A program made the position numbers and the translations under genes. A DNA stretch of 64,000 bases from Monilinia fructicola (lineage: Eukaryota > Ascomycota > Leotiomycetes > Helotiales > Sclerotiniaceae): assembly GCA_008692225.1 (NCBI GenBank), contig VICG01000010.1, positions 496,001 to 560,000 of the forward strand. The letters run 5' to 3'. The notes beneath the pieces were generated by a model. The model ran no database searches and was not told the origin of the DNA. It worked only from the letters and a program-made list of their open reading frames with translations. Every line of letters begins with the position of its first letter. Position 1 is the first letter of the stretch. Positions 11,261 to 23,447 of the stretch are shown here, in pieces.

Positions 11261-12847
11261 ATGCAAAATGAAGCAGCTTCTGCTGCCGAAAAAGAAAGTG
11301 CCAAGAATGAAAAGTTAATGGCTGATATTCTAGAAGACAGAAAGAAAGAAATACAAAAGCTCGCTTTATTGGCAAAGGATGAGGCAGCAGATCATACCAT
11401 GTTGCACAAACTATCATCGAGAATGATTGAACTCAACAGACCAATATTCTCCCATGCCATTATGATCGACGGTTTCCCAACGGAGATTAAATCAAACATC
11501 CTTAACAACTTGCCCGACATTCTTTCATTGCACTCGCTAATCAGCTCTTCTCCATCCTGTTACAGCTGCTATATATTCGATTCACCCCGGATATTCTGCA
11601 ATGTACTTGTCAATGAGATGACTCTCCCTATATTTCTTCAAGCTGTTGCCATATTCAGTGAGCCAGTACGTAAGATGCATTTCAAGAACCAGTGGAATGA
11701 ACCGTTACATAACGTGTACGAATTTATGTGTAAATACTCGAAAGAAGCAAAAGCTACAACCTTAAATCCAAGGACCTATGAGCTCAAGACCCTGATTCGT
11801 ATCGCCAAATTCCATTCGACAATCAAGGCGATTTCCCAAGATTACTTTGAATCGTGTTTAAGGTTACATCCATGGACGCATCAGAAGTATGAGAAAAGTG
11901 CTTTGGAAAAAGTCGAGACCCTTCGGATTCAAAGAGCTCTGTATAATGTTGAGCTGTACTTCCGTATGTTTAAGCGTGCAAATCGGTATTTTGCAAGCTT
12001 GAGAAACTTAAGCGCCCGTCTACACACAAATCCCAATACAATTTATCGAAAGGCGATTAACAGATCTTTTTTCGAGCATTTCAGCTGCTGGGAAATTGAA
12101 GAAATGTACTCTATAATAGACTATATGGAAAGGGAATATCATTATGTTTTCGAAAACTGTAAAATGTTTGGGCAGAATAACCCCCAAGTCGAATCGTACA
12201 GATCTCTATCAATTTTGGCGAATCTTCGCTCGGAAGACACTCGATACGTTCTGTTCAATTCGCAGGACAATGGTATCAAGGATACAAATCCCTCGAATCG
12301 TCATAATGATCTTGGATTTGCGTTGATCTCCATGGGTCTTGGTTTTTTTTGGAAGGTTCGCAAGCAAGATACACCAGAGGGGTTGATTTCTTTATTAGAT
12401 AAGCCCATACAAAGACTTACAGGCTCACGGTTGGCCGTTCATAAGACAAGGAATATATGGGCGTATCTAATAGTGGAGAGCTTCATTCATAGGCGTATAG
12501 GAGGAGCACCAACAGCCAGGTATTCCGAGCTCAATGCATTATACATTAAATGTCGACAGAACCGGAGCTCAGTCGATCAAGTGGAAGATATAGTACAAGC
12601 GCTTAAAACTCCTAGCTCGGCTTTCGCATCGTCTTGGATGATAACAGCATTTAGAACAGGTGTGCTTCCAACTCGAGATTATTTTGCATCTTGGGGATAT
12701 TGTATGTGGACTGCAGATCGCGTTCACAAGATAGGACATATCTATTGGCCAAGTCGAAAGTCGATAATTGAAAATGGAGCTAAACATGGTCCGAGAAAGC
12801 TCATAACCATTGGAGACGGTACAAAAGGTCGATATGGGTTGCAATAA
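11261..12847 (+). CDS. F-box-like domain protein (5' end uncertain)
   Basis: A 528-residue open frame from the first ATG (MQNEAASAAEKESAKNEKLM). Residues 1-55 are Ala/Glu/Lys-rich and likely coiled coil. Residues about 65-105 (IDGFPTEIKSNILNNLPDIL, then SLHSLISSSPSCYSCYIFDS) match the F-box-like start LPxEIxxxILxxLPD...SLxxLxxSSP seen in large ascomycete F-box families. The remainder is helical and unrecognised. F-box proteins usually recruit substrates to SCF ubiquitin ligases. The sequence just upstream of the ATG reads TTATTGCAG, a good acceptor, so translation may begin in an unseen upstream exon. The gene stands alone in an AT-rich, gene-poor 9 kb. It could be a recently duplicated or decaying family member, although the frame is intact. 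Confidence 0.65.
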   Translation: MQNEAASAAEKESAKNEKLMADILEDRKKEIQKLALLAKDEAADHTMLHKLSSRMIELNRPIFSHAIMIDGFPTEIKSNILNNLPDILSLHSLISSSPSCYSCYIFDSPRIFCNVLVNEMTLPIFLQAVAIFSEPVRKMHFKNQWNEPLHNVYEFMCKYSKEAKATTLNPRTYELKTLIRIAKFHSTIKAISQDYFESCLRLHPWTHQKYEKSALEKVETLRIQRALYNVELYFRMFKRANRYFASLRNLSARLHTNPNTIYRKAINRSFFEHFSCWEIEEMYSIIDYMEREYHYVFENCKMFGQNNPQVESYRSLSILANLRSEDTRYVLFNSQDNGIKDTNPSNRHNDLGFALISMGLGFFWKVRKQDTPEGLISLLDKPIQRLTGSRLAVHKTRNIWAYLIVESFIHRRIGGAPTARYSELNALYIKCRQNRSSVDQVEDIVQALKTPSSAFASSWMITAFRTGVLPTRDYFASWGYCMWTADRVHKIGHIYWPSRKSIIENGAKHGPRKLITIGDGTKGRYGLQ

Positions 12848-15800
12848 AGGTTGTGATTGGCGAACTAGCTGGCATCCATATAATTAGTGTACGGCAACGA
12901 AGCGATGACTGATACAAAGATTAGTCCTTCATATTAGTACTAAAATAAAGTACTACTAGCAAGCGTAAATATTGGAAGTAAAGTATTAAACAATAAAGGA
13001 TACGAACCTTAGTGATTTCATGCAATGTTACTCTATCTTTTCTTGTAAATCGAAGGCTGGATAACTTGGTGCTGATTTGACCCCAGTGGCAGACATTCAA
13101 GGAGCTGGATTCTGAAATGAACAAAGCTATGCTTTACTGACTCGCTACCCAGCAAAAACTATGAAATTTGCTTTGGAATCCTTTCAATTGGAACTGATTG
13201 CCCTAGTCTAGGGGTATCAATCTGCACTTATCTGCATTGGTAAAGGTTGAATCTGTTGTATTTTAGGTTGTCTGTATCTGAGTGGTAAATCAGGAGAGTA
13301 GAGAGGGTAGCCCTACATCCATCTTACCATAATTCCAGCCCACCGGCTAGAGCAATACTTCGGCGTCTCTCGATCAAGGGCTTACTCAGGCTGCTCTAGA
13401 TACTTTGAGATTTCAAAAATATGTATAGGGTATACATTGAAATACAATTCTAAATCCGATGGTTGGGGCACCAGGCTACGCTCTGCGTTTAGTCACCGTG
13501 ACCGCATATGCGTCGCATTTGTAGGGTGTAGGCTTGTAGTTGGTGCTACTGTCACGCTTAGATTTTCCAATTCGTTTGATATATCAATTGTTTTGATTTT
13601 AGATATTTTTATAAGTACGCGAATCCTTCTTGAGGAATTACGAGAACTTGTAAATCTCGAGCCCGTTTTGAAACTACATCTCAGCACACGATTTCAGCGA
13701 AATTTGAAAGTAGGTACGAATCGTTAGTAGCGATCCCATTTTTTGAGATATGCAACAAAACTTTCTCTAGTACCTGATTCAGTTCTTTTCTTCTCTTGAT
13801 CTGAGATATGCAACAAAACTCTTGAAGCGGTGGTTCAGATGATAGTTTAATTTGATTAGATAGATAATTATATGTAGGTATGGCCAATTTTTCTCGAGTG
13901 TAAGACTCTCGCATGATATGCCAGGATTATCTTCGCATGATAGACCATCCATCACTACTGCGTCACTACTGTAAGTCATTTTGATGGTATTGATATTTGC
14001 CTGTAAATTATTTCTCGCAAGTGTATCTGGACCTGAAACCTCGCTTCATTTCCGCATCTTGTTTTCTTGAATGCTTGACTAAGTAGCTTTCACTTCCTTC
14101 CCAGAAATAATCCATGATGGGGGACAATCATATTCTACAATATGCCATCCTAAATGTGTCATAGCCATTTTCAACTTGCAAAGATCAGGAGCCTGGGTTA
14201 CAAAATATATCAGAAATATCCCGAAACAACACTCTATTTTCCATCGACCGTGACTGAATTTCGTATACCTAGGCTGTTAACTATTGCGGTATAAATTTGT
14301 TCAGATATTTTCCCGTCTGTTCTTATGATGTCTTGAAGAAGAGTTTCGTATACCTACGTGGAGATACACAAAGTTCATCTAGAAAAGGATTGAGTCGTAC
14401 TGCGATTTTCAAGTTAGCGAGATGTTAGGGGTGTAAAGTAATCCTTGAAAGTGGGTCTTTGCAAGATTGATTTTGTATCATTAAGCTATTTGCCTGCTCA
14501 AAAAGAATTGCAACTTGGTCTTTCCGAGTGTTATACCCAAGCTACGTTTGCTCAAAGTAAAGTTACTACTCGTGAATTCAACAAGGCACTTTTCAGCGAT
14601 ATTCGATTGTCTGCTTTGGAAATTGGCGAGAAAAACTTATCGACCGTTCATGGAGTCATAAGTCACTGTATATTTCAAGGACATTGAGCTTTACTAAACC
14701 AAGATCCTCACTTGCTAGAGACCTATGAGTTTCTTGAGAGGTCCTGTGTCCCCAAGAGAATGACGAAAAGATTAGCCGATTATCTAAGAGAATTTCTGTA
14801 TCTCAAATGATGTCGGCTCTTGTTTCGGAAACACCAGTTAGTTCTAGTTATAGTCTGTGAAATGAATGCATAAGAAGTGAATTCTCCATTTTGAATCAGC
14901 ATTGTAGATGAAATTCATGACTTGATATCGAGGAAATAACGAAAACTATCCATCAAGTACATAACAATGGTAAACTTGTTACACCAAATCTTTGATCGGT
15001 ATAGTTTACATTGATTATCATTCAACGTCTTCAGCACAAACATTCCAGTAAAAAAAGTGAACAGGAGCCGATAATAGATGAACGATTCATATCCTCTATT
15101 TATACCAGCTTTCCTAGATGATGATACTAATCTATTTAAATTAGTATTTACGATTTTTACATTTACTTTCTTTCTTTAAGCTGGGCAATAGGAGCCCGCA
15201 AGATCATATCTGACTCTGTCGGAAAAGTCTCTCAAGACATGGCTTGCTAGATATGTTCAATGTTTGTGAACTATATTCCTCACATACACCTGCACCATTT
15301 CATGGCGCTCCAGAATTCGAAAATGAATTCCAGAGGGAAGAAAACAACGATGCTGATCAATATTACTGATTGGTGCCTTCAAGCCAGATATATCCTTTCG
15401 TCACCATAAAACAGGAGTCTATCTCGCGTACCTAGTATCGCGTTTCATCTCCTTGAAGTTGATACAATTAAAACTATTCTTCTTTAGTAGTTAGATCCTA
15501 ACCTCAATCCCTTCCTTTTTTCAATGTCGCAATTATGGTTCTCATCCATTTGATAGGATTACAAGCTATTTTCATTTTGCACAATCATAACTCTCGCCAA
15601 CTACCCCTAAATCATAAGCTGTTTTGATGACTTTTTGCAAATCATACAGTTATATTTCACATCTTCTTGTATTTCATTGCAAATAATTACCACTCTCATC
15701 TCGTATGCGGTAAACACAGACTCTCAAATACCACTTTGAACTCTGTAAAATTAAAGATGTTATTATCTCTATCCTAATTGTAACCTTTTGAATTCCCAGT

Positions 15801-17977
15801 TGGAAGTATATAATCGCTAATTTTATTACTCTACCAATGTTTGATCATCTTACAATTCTTATCATATACCTATATAGTTAAAAGTATCATCTATTCTTTG
15901 ATTGATTAATTATGATATCCCAACTGCTTATTGGGAAACAGATAATTCGTATTCCTCTCCTCTATTCATCAATTATACTATCTCGATTCTTATTCAGACT
16001 CTCGCAACTAGAGGTACCTTAGACATCTTAACAATCATGATAATTATCTAATTGTCTGAGTGATATTGAAAAAGGAAAAAGTTTCCTCTATTCTTCACTC
16101 TCTCCTAAGCACAAACTTTCAAAATCTCCTCGGACCCATACAACCCAAAGTATCATTCATCCCCATCCTGACCCATCAAATAAAATACTCATACTCCCCT
16201 ATCTCAACACAAAACATAATTGTCATTGATGAATTTTGCCAATTTTGTACAGCAATCTTCAGAGCTGGGTCACCCTGGGTAAGCCTCGGATAATTATGCT
16301 AAGCGAGCTGGGAAGGGCAAATGTACGGAAGTTCGCAACGAAATTACTTAGAATGCTCGTATGATATCAGAACATGCTTTGCATGAAATAATACGTGCTT
16401 CTTTTGGAATCTGTCATTTGTGTGTCTGTTGAGTGAAGTGCTAAAGAATCAGACATGGAAATGAAGGATACCAAGAGTATTTTTGTTAATCTTCATGAGA
16501 TTTTGATATTAATTATAATCAGTATCATTGATTTTAGACTGGAAACGAATATAGAATGGAAGGACTATGAACAGTTCTCAAGTGATTTCCATGTAAATGT
16601 AAGTATTTATTGATGTTAAGAGTAGTTTTGGGGATCTTGTGAATGCATTATTAATCATGTCAATATTATGTCATCGCAATACCCCTGATTCTCGCTTCGG
16701 GTAACTTGTAGCCTGAGATGTCACGAATGGTTTTGTTGTTGAGTACAATATAAAATCACAGTGTGTTATTGTAGACTATCTATAGCTATTCATAGCTGTT
16801 CGCAGAATCTCGATATTAATGTTGTAGACCTAGTATCAATTGAGAGTAGATTCAATGTCGAGACCCATTCATTTAGGCTCAAAATACCGGTGTCGTGGCA
16901 TCAGGAATTCCTCGACAGTAAATCATGCGATTGAAGATTGAAAGATCTATTATGCTATCAAAGAGTTTGTATGGTGATTCAAGAGGCTAAAGCTCGAACT
17001 GTGAAAGCAATATCGATCTCGAGGCTTAGAGGTTGCATTTCGAGATGCATGTACAAAATTATATGGCGCAGGAGTCAAAGCAATCCGAATGACGGATCTT
17101 TTAGGGTCTAATTTGAGGTCTCTGTTAAAAGGTGAGGATATTAGCTGTCGTACAGTATTTTCCAAGGCTTACCGCAGTACCTCGATGTGCCTGTATGAAG
17201 ACGGATCCAGACAATAGCTCTAAAGACCATATTCTTCGAGGAATTGAGGTGTAGACTCATGCATAAGGGTGTTCAATGACTAGTTCTAGAAATTGAAAGA
17301 AAGATCTTGCAGCCAGGATCTAAATTCTTCTTCATCCAAGCACACTGCTACTGAACTGCCGACATTGTGGTGGTGGTAGAATGAATGACTAGTCTATTTC
17401 TTTGTGTGTCGATGTATGAAAAGCCTGCTTCATTTGATATCAAGTATCTTTAAGCGAGGAAATATTAATTTGCCTATTGACAAGAGATATTAGCTATGTT
17501 TGTCCTGCAATTTGTGCCGCTTTGGCTTTCAAATCTAATGATACCGGAATTGCTCGTACCTAAATTGCGAGAACTGCCGATTATGATATTGATGCTGTCA
17601 GGTACATGCCCGACTTGTACATATATAGCCTTTTCGCCATTATATTTGCACACATGCACTCTTGCTTTTTTCAGTTGTTACCTAATTTACAAAAACAAAA
17701 GGATCTGCTGTGTTAAAAAAAAGAATGGAGATGACTAAAACAGAAATCCAGGTCAATTTGTAGCCAGAGGTATAGAGATAGCAGGCAAGGTGGCAGTTGG
17801 TAGTAGAAAGAAAGGGTATAAAGAGATTATCTTATAAAACGATGGCTGTGGAACCAGGCGGGGGGCTCTGTATAGTTTTAAAAAGGAAGGCGAATAGTAG
17901 AATCTGATCTGCGACATGAGCGAACAGCGGAAGGACTGGAGCAAATGGTAAACGGAAGAATAGGTATCTAGGGGTTT
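12848..17977. other. AT-rich gene-poor stretch
   Basis: Over 5 kb with no supported gene. Open frames (for example 13437-13727, 14445-14687 and 16060-16293) are short and lack splice or domain support. A 19-nt direct repeat starts at 13746 and 13802. The whole stretch reads like old, mutated repetitive DNA, but no element ends could be defined. Confidence 0.4.
13746..13820. repeat. Pair of 19-nt direct repeats
   Basis: TGAGATATGCAACAAAACT occurs at 13746-13764 and again at 13802-13820, 56 nt apart. It could be a small local duplication or the footprint of an excised element. No coding sequence is involved. Confidence 0.7.
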
Positions 17978-18155
17978 CACGTGGAGAGTATGTAAACAGC
18001 CTCTGAAGTACAATACCATTCGATATTTTTAACCATTTCAAAATACATGTTGATATATTCATAACTGATCTCGGATGAGTCTCATTCTACCTTGATGACA
18101 ACTTATAAAAAAGCTTCTAGAATAACCTTTTTAGTAGGTTAGAGGGCCTGAGCAT
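17978..18155. repeat. Degenerate dispersed repeat, copy 2
   Basis: Second, direct-orientation copy of the repeat at 3771-3950. It shares GTTTCACGTGGA, TTTTTAACCATTTCAAAATA, AAGCTTCTAGAATAACC and AGAGGGCCTGAGCATG. Differences are dominated by transitions, which would fit repeat-induced point mutation, though this was judged by eye. The copy ends where the weak gene model at 18154 begins. Confidence 0.7.
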
Positions 18156-18567
18156 GTACGGTATATCAACGATTGCTCAACACAGTAAGTATTCTAATGG
18201 ATCGATATTAAGTAACCCCAATATACGTAACCATAATTTCTTTTCTTATTGAAACTTTACATTTTCTAATTAATTTTCAGCTTTTTTTGAGCTTATCCAC
18301 CAACTCCAAGTATTTGATCATGGTAACATCTTGAATTGCAGCCAGGATCCTGATAGATCAGAATCGCCAGCTTCTAGAAAACCAACAGGATTGAGTGCTC
18401 AAGAAGATGAGGATGGAAGTGATGACGGAAGTTATACTGCAGAGTTACCCGTCAATGACACAGTTGACAATGATGGGCTTATCGAGGAGCAAGATGGAGG
18501 AACTGCCGAGCCCAGTGCTGAGCACAAGGACGAAACTGAAAATCACCTAGAGGTTGATTACAATTAG
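18154..18567 (+). CDS. Acidic hypothetical protein (weak gene model)
   Basis: Exons 18154-18184 and 18281-18567 join in phase across a GTAAGT...TTTTCAG intron to give 105 residues starting MYGISTIAQHTFFELIHQLQ. The second half is strongly acidic (SAQEDEDGSDDGSYTAELPV and EEQDGGTAEPSAEHKDETEN). No family is recognised. The ATG overlaps the edge of a degenerate repeat, which weakens the case. Downstream, another open stretch (about 18592-18790, with GFLYFMKRDRLGFSNLMNTY) ends at a GTAAGT donor. A potential 49-nt intron (18550-18598) would join the two in frame, so the real gene may be longer. Confidence 0.35.
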
Positions 18568-18591
18568 ATTGCCGTAGTGGCAAAACAAAGC

Positions 18592-19050
18592 CCTGGAAAA
18601 GAAGTCTACCTTACCAGTGTTAAGTTTTGGAGATGAGCCTTTTACGATGGCCGAAGAGAAGATCATTCATGGGTTCCTATACTTTATGAAACGCGATAGA
18701 TTGGGATTTTCTAATCTGATGAACACTTACCTCGATTTCATGGATGCCCCCCTCGACTGTAACGACTTTGACATTGCGAAGCTGAGCAAAGGTAAGTCAA
18801 AAAGTTCTACGGTTTCTTACCACAGTTGATAATAACGTATGAAATTAGGCTTAATGGCTATGCACATGGGGAGTGGGAGTTGATGACATGCATGGGGGTG
18901 CATCAAGCTTTCCATCGGCTGAAGCACATCATCTGCTTATTTTTCAACTTCATCCGCCCTTAAGGCTGACGCGGACTTCACCATTGAATCGATGAAGTCT
19001 CACAAGAGAAGAAAGATTGTCGAGGAGGGAGAAGAGGAGGAGGAGGAATA
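18592..19050 (+). pseudogene. Possible downstream exons or gene remnant of the acidic gene
   Basis: An open stretch reads LPVLSFGDEPFTMAEEKIIH, then YLDFMDAPLDCNDFDIAKLS, and reaches a good GTAAGT donor at 18792. About 160 nt on, after a TTAAG acceptor-like site (18965), another stretch reads ADADFTIESMKSHKRRKIVE and then a Glu run before a stop. Base composition and protein-like residues suggest real coding sequence, now or formerly. No single intact frame connects all parts with confidence, and I do not recognise the protein. Confidence 0.3.
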
Positions 19051-20590
19051 GGAAGAGCTCTGATGGCAAGGCTTGCCTAGATGTTTCTGAGAAGCTCCTC
19101 TCTGGTTCATAGCTAGGCTTCATGCATGGGATGTGTGACAGGAGTGGCGGGGCATGGAAGGGATTTCAATAAAAGGTGAGGATATGCCGCGAAGAATATT
19201 ACAGAAACTGCAATAAAAATCATAAAAACTTCTTGCATTTGATAGTGACCTCGAATGATGACTGTATTGTACCGACTCAAGCTCACCGAGTATCATCAGG
19301 CCGGCGAGAATATAATATATGACTATTTGCATTGATGGAATGATTCTCCTTGAGATTGAACTACCCCCAAAGCATTTATCAATTAAGAAGACAACACTTG
19401 CTCACTATAACTCCGGCTTTTGCTGAGCGGCCAGCAGTGGTGAAGAGCCAACCACGATGGATACTAGGTATATATATTCTATGTTGCCAGAAGTCACATT
19501 TGCAGTTGGAAATAGAAAAGTTCAATCATCAAGAACACGCACACATATTCACGGTACTCAGTATATACACAATTCGCAGCTTCAAGACGATGAAGTTGCC
19601 AGGTATTATAACGTAGAGAACTTCACATAGCATAAATCTGGTGAAGGTCAAGAATGGTAAATCAAAGCAAGCAGGATAAACTGTCGAATGATGAATCGGG
19701 CCGACAGTTCATCCGTTATGCCGATGTTGAGCCGATGTACAAGTCCGGAGTAGATAGTAGGTACTGGTGGTAGATTGATGTACTCTGTACAGAGAGAGTA
19801 CTAGGTAGGCACAGATGAAACAAAGGTTCAAGGTTGAATGACTAATAGTAATGATGATGATATTTACTGGGTAATCTTATACCAGGTATTCTTCTACTTG
19901 ATTGCCCTTAGATATCACCAGTTCAATAAATGCTGTGTATGGTAACATCCATCTTTGTATTCACCCAACTTGTCTCTGTGATGGGATGGATAATTCATAC
20001 AAGTACAGTCACATTGATGATGATGGTATATATAAATATATATGAATATATATAAATGTATATAAATGTATATAAATGTATATAAATGTATATAAATGTA
20101 TATAAATATATATAAATATATATAAATATAATAAAGATATAAATAAATATAATATAAATATAATATAAATATAATATAAATATAATATAAATATAATATA
20201 ATATAATATATAATATAATATTAAATATTTATATTATATATAATATACTTAATTAAAGTATATACGGAGTATAAATCAAGAGGATGTGGAGGGAAATACT
20301 ACCGTACCAGTACTGGACTACTGTTGGTAATAGTAGTAATAAATGGCACTAGTTGACTAAATCGCTTAGCCACACTGGTTTGTTTTGATTTTGGGCTCAC
20401 CCACCCACCTCACTTTGTGATTTTTGCCTGACAACTCAGATTTTTGACCCCTCCATTCTCCCATTTCAACTACCAACCCAACAAGTACCTTCCAACCACA
20501 TCGCTTTTCAACTAAAGCTGCATCAAAAAATACCTGCATATTTCTTCTACATATTCTCTCTTTCGAGATACTCAAATAATTTTATTCATC
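19051..20590. other. Spacer with AT microsatellite; promoter of yrb1 at right
   Basis: No gene seen. It contains the TATAAATG/TATAAATA satellite at about 20025-20262. The last 200 bp is pyrimidine-rich (CCACCCACCTCACTTT and TCTCTCTTTCGAG), as is common upstream of fungal start codons. Confidence 0.45.
20025..20262. repeat. AT-rich tandem repeats
   Basis: Successive blocks of TATATAAATG and TATATAAATA units, followed by ATAATATAAATAT units, fill about 240 bp. It is pure A/T apart from single G positions. It separates the gene-poor AT-rich tract from the housekeeping genes that follow. Confidence 0.9.
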
Positions 20591-21623
20591 ATGGCCGAAC
20601 CAGCACGCGAACCAGAGGTTAACACCAGCAATGAGCCTAAGCTCGTAGAGTCAGAGACCAAGCTCGCCACTGAACCAGCAGCTTTAAAGGAAGAGTCTGC
20701 CAAGGAAACTCCAGCTGAGGGATCTGTATGTTGATCATTAAGCTTTTACGTCTTCTTTCGCGGCGCCGTCATTGTTACTATTACATCTTGCTAACCATGA
20801 TAAGACCTTGACCGAACAAGCTACCCAAGCCGCATCCACTGCCGCAGCAACTGTTACTTCGGCCGCTACAGGTATCACCGACAATGTTTTCTCGATGTTT
20901 GGTGGTGGAGCCAAGAAGGAGAAGAAAGAAGATGAGGACCGAGGAGATAACTCAGGATCTGCCAAGGCACAAAAGGCTGCTGCTGCTGAGGAGAAACCCA
21001 GAGGTACTGTTGGACAATATATACATGAATAAATATAAATGCAGGGCTGATAACTGTGCAGGATGAGGCCCCAGAGTCTGAGGATGTCCACTTCGAGCCA
21101 GTCATTCGTTTGACCGAGAAAGTCGATGTTAAGACCAACGAGGAACTCGAGGAACAAACCTTCAAGATGCGCGCCAAGCTCTTCAAATTCGTCAAGGATA
21201 CCCAAGAGTGGAAGGAGCGTGGTACAGGTGATGTCCGATTCTTGAAGCACAAGGAGAACGGCAAGACTAGATTGGTCATGCGACGTGACAAGACTTTGAA
21301 GGTCTGCGCTAACCACTATGGTATGTTTTACGGTTCTGGAGAGTATTACGTGGAAATCAATCTAATGTTCGACAGTCGTTCCTGACATGAAGTTGTCTCC
21401 AAACGTTGGTAGTGATAGAAGTTGGGTCTGGAATGCCGCAGCAGATGTTAGCGAGGGCGAGCCAGAAGCACAGACTTTGGCTATCCGTTTTGCCAACTCT
21501 GAGAGTAAGTATATACCCGAAAATGTGCATTCTATGGATGCTGACATATATATAGACGCAAACCTCTTTAAGGAGGCTTTCATCAAGGCTCAACAAGAGA
21601 ATGAAGTTTTCTTCAAGGCCTAA
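20591..21623 (+). CDS. yrb1: Ran-binding protein 1 (RanGTP-binding, Yrb1-like)
   Basis: Five exons (20591-20725, 20805-21003, 21045-21320, 21376-21504, 21556-21623) sum to 268 residues, all phases consistent. The N-terminal 110 residues are Ala/Glu/Lys-rich low complexity. The Ran-binding domain begins at [20 protein letters not shown] and includes [60 protein letters not shown] and [20 protein letters not shown]. It ends [20 protein letters not shown]. RanBP1 binds RanGTP and stimulates RanGAP-dependent hydrolysis in nucleocytoplasmic transport. Intron 2 is only 41 nt; the AG at 21043-21044 was chosen because the next AG (21059-21060), although preceded by a good branch site, would break the frame. 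Confidence 0.93.
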
Positions 21624-22467
21624 AAGACAAATTTGTCCTCGTATTTACTTCTACTTTCCATCACGACTCCCCATTCGACACGCAGCATAATATAGCACAG
21701 CACGTACTCTGAAGAAATGAAATTCATGATCATATTTGCATTAAACGCATTTCTTCCATACCCCGTTACCAATTTTACGCGCATGTTGTCGAAAACCTCT
21801 TTTGTAAGCATCGACGAATCGACACCTAGACATTCTGGCGGTCCAGGTCTTTCTCAAAGATTATATCATGAATACGATGATGATGGAGGGAAGGAAGCCT
21901 TGATTAGTACTCATTTTGAGACTTTGGCATGAGATTGTAGTTAGACTAAAAATACCAGTCCCTCATTCGTCCCCAAACCGTTGATCTGAAAGCGTTCGAA
22001 AGATGTGAATATCGTGACCTTGATGAATACAAAACCTCTTGTGATCATTAGAAGTATGTTTTCCCTTGATTAACGGATATCAGTTCAATTGGCAGTTCAG
22101 GGGATTTTCTTGCGTTGGACATAATTACTGCTAATAGAAAAGTTAAAATTGCCCAGGTGGGCAAGTGAAGCTTCTTTCTACCTCTGAGAAACAAACAAAG
22201 CTGCCGATTTGACAGCTCCAACCCCCTTCAATTCTTCCAAGAAACAATCTAGACCTCTAATTTTCGTACTCACCTTTGAATTCAACTTCCCGTTCCATAC
22301 ACACGTGATTGTGTGTTTTTGTTTCTCAAGAAGCTTTAGCTTTAGCTAGGATATCAATACCCCACTCAAATCACGATTAACCAACTGCAGGCCCGTCGCA
22401 ATTAAGAACGGCATTCTCAAGAACTCAAAAATCCGACAATACTTTCAACCATCATAATACCGTCAAG

Positions 22468-23447
22468 ATGGTCGCGGATGTAAGTAAACTGAGAAGCTGA
22501 AGCCTCTTTCTCCTGTTTGAGAATTCTACCCCGCAAGAATACTAACTGCGGCGCAGGTCAAGAGGGTCATTAAGCTCATTACTGAGCAGCGCAACATGTA
22601 AGTCGCGACCTACCTTCTAATTTACCAATGTTCAACTGGGCTTGAGGATATTTGCTAAGATTGGTCACATAGCGACAAACCTGCTCTCCAAGAAGGTTTC
22701 CCGATGAAATCATGGAACATTGAGATCTACGTGCTTGATGAAGCTGGCAATGAGCGGCCTGCAACCTGTTTCAGCAAAGCAGTCTACAACCTCCACCCTA
22801 CCTTCCCAAACCCAACCCAAAGTACGTCTCTATCTCTATGCTTGTTCCGCGCGCGATGCTTGCGATCTAACGTTTGCCAACCACACAGCCTTCACTGAGC
22901 CTCCCTTCCGCTGCGAGAATGAGGGATGGGGTGAGTTCGATATGACGATTGATTTATTCACTACTCCCACGGGCGGCAAGCACAGCATTGCACACGACCT
23001 CAATTTTGCAAAGACGCGCTATGAAGCCAAACACGCAATTACTTTCAAGAACCCTAGCAGAGAGCTGATTAACGTGTTGAGAGAGACGGGCCGGTTCCGG
23101 GAGATGAGAATGGAGGCGTCAGCAGAAAGAAAGATGCCGATGGAAAGAAGAGAAAGAGGACCGGGCAAATTGATATGGAGAAGTTGGCGGAGGGACTGAT
23201 CAAGTTGCAGGAGGACGATCTTTTGCATGTGGTGCAGATGATTCATGATAATAAGAGCGAAGATACGTATACAAAGAATGACATCGATCGTAAGTTGGAG
23301 TCTGGAAATTGGGCGTGGAGGAACCGAAGGAGAAATGCTAATTTGTGGCATGCAGAGGGAGAGTTCCATGTCGATTTGTATACGCTCCCGGAGTCGTTGG
23401 TAAAGATGCTTTGGGACTTTGTCAATGCTCCAAATAAAGCTTACTAG
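22468..23447 (+). CDS. taf14: YEATS-domain protein, Taf14/Tfg3-like, with an apparent 1-nt frameshift
   Basis: Exons 22468-22479 (12 nt), 22557-22597, 22673-22821 and 22889-23447. The YEATS domain is clear: KSWNIEIYVLDEAGNERPAT, KAVYNLHPTFPNP, EPPFRCENEGWGEFDMTIDL, then HDLNFAKTRYEAKHAITFKN. The C-terminal ET-like region contains MEKLAEGLIKLQEDDLLHVV and EGEFHVDLYTLPESLVKMLW. Taf14-type proteins read acylated lysines on histone H3 and sit in TFIID, TFIIF and chromatin remodellers. Between NVLRETG and the basic linker GDENGG...KKRKR the frame changes: coding is good in one frame before 23090 and in another after it. One base appears to be missing at the G run 23088-23090. Allowing for it, the protein is 253 residues, normal for the family. 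Confidence 0.9.

Noticed and set aside
20738..21316. 192-codon minus-strand frame opposite yrb1
   Set aside because: Spans introns and exons of a clear RanBP1 gene in antisense; no motif.
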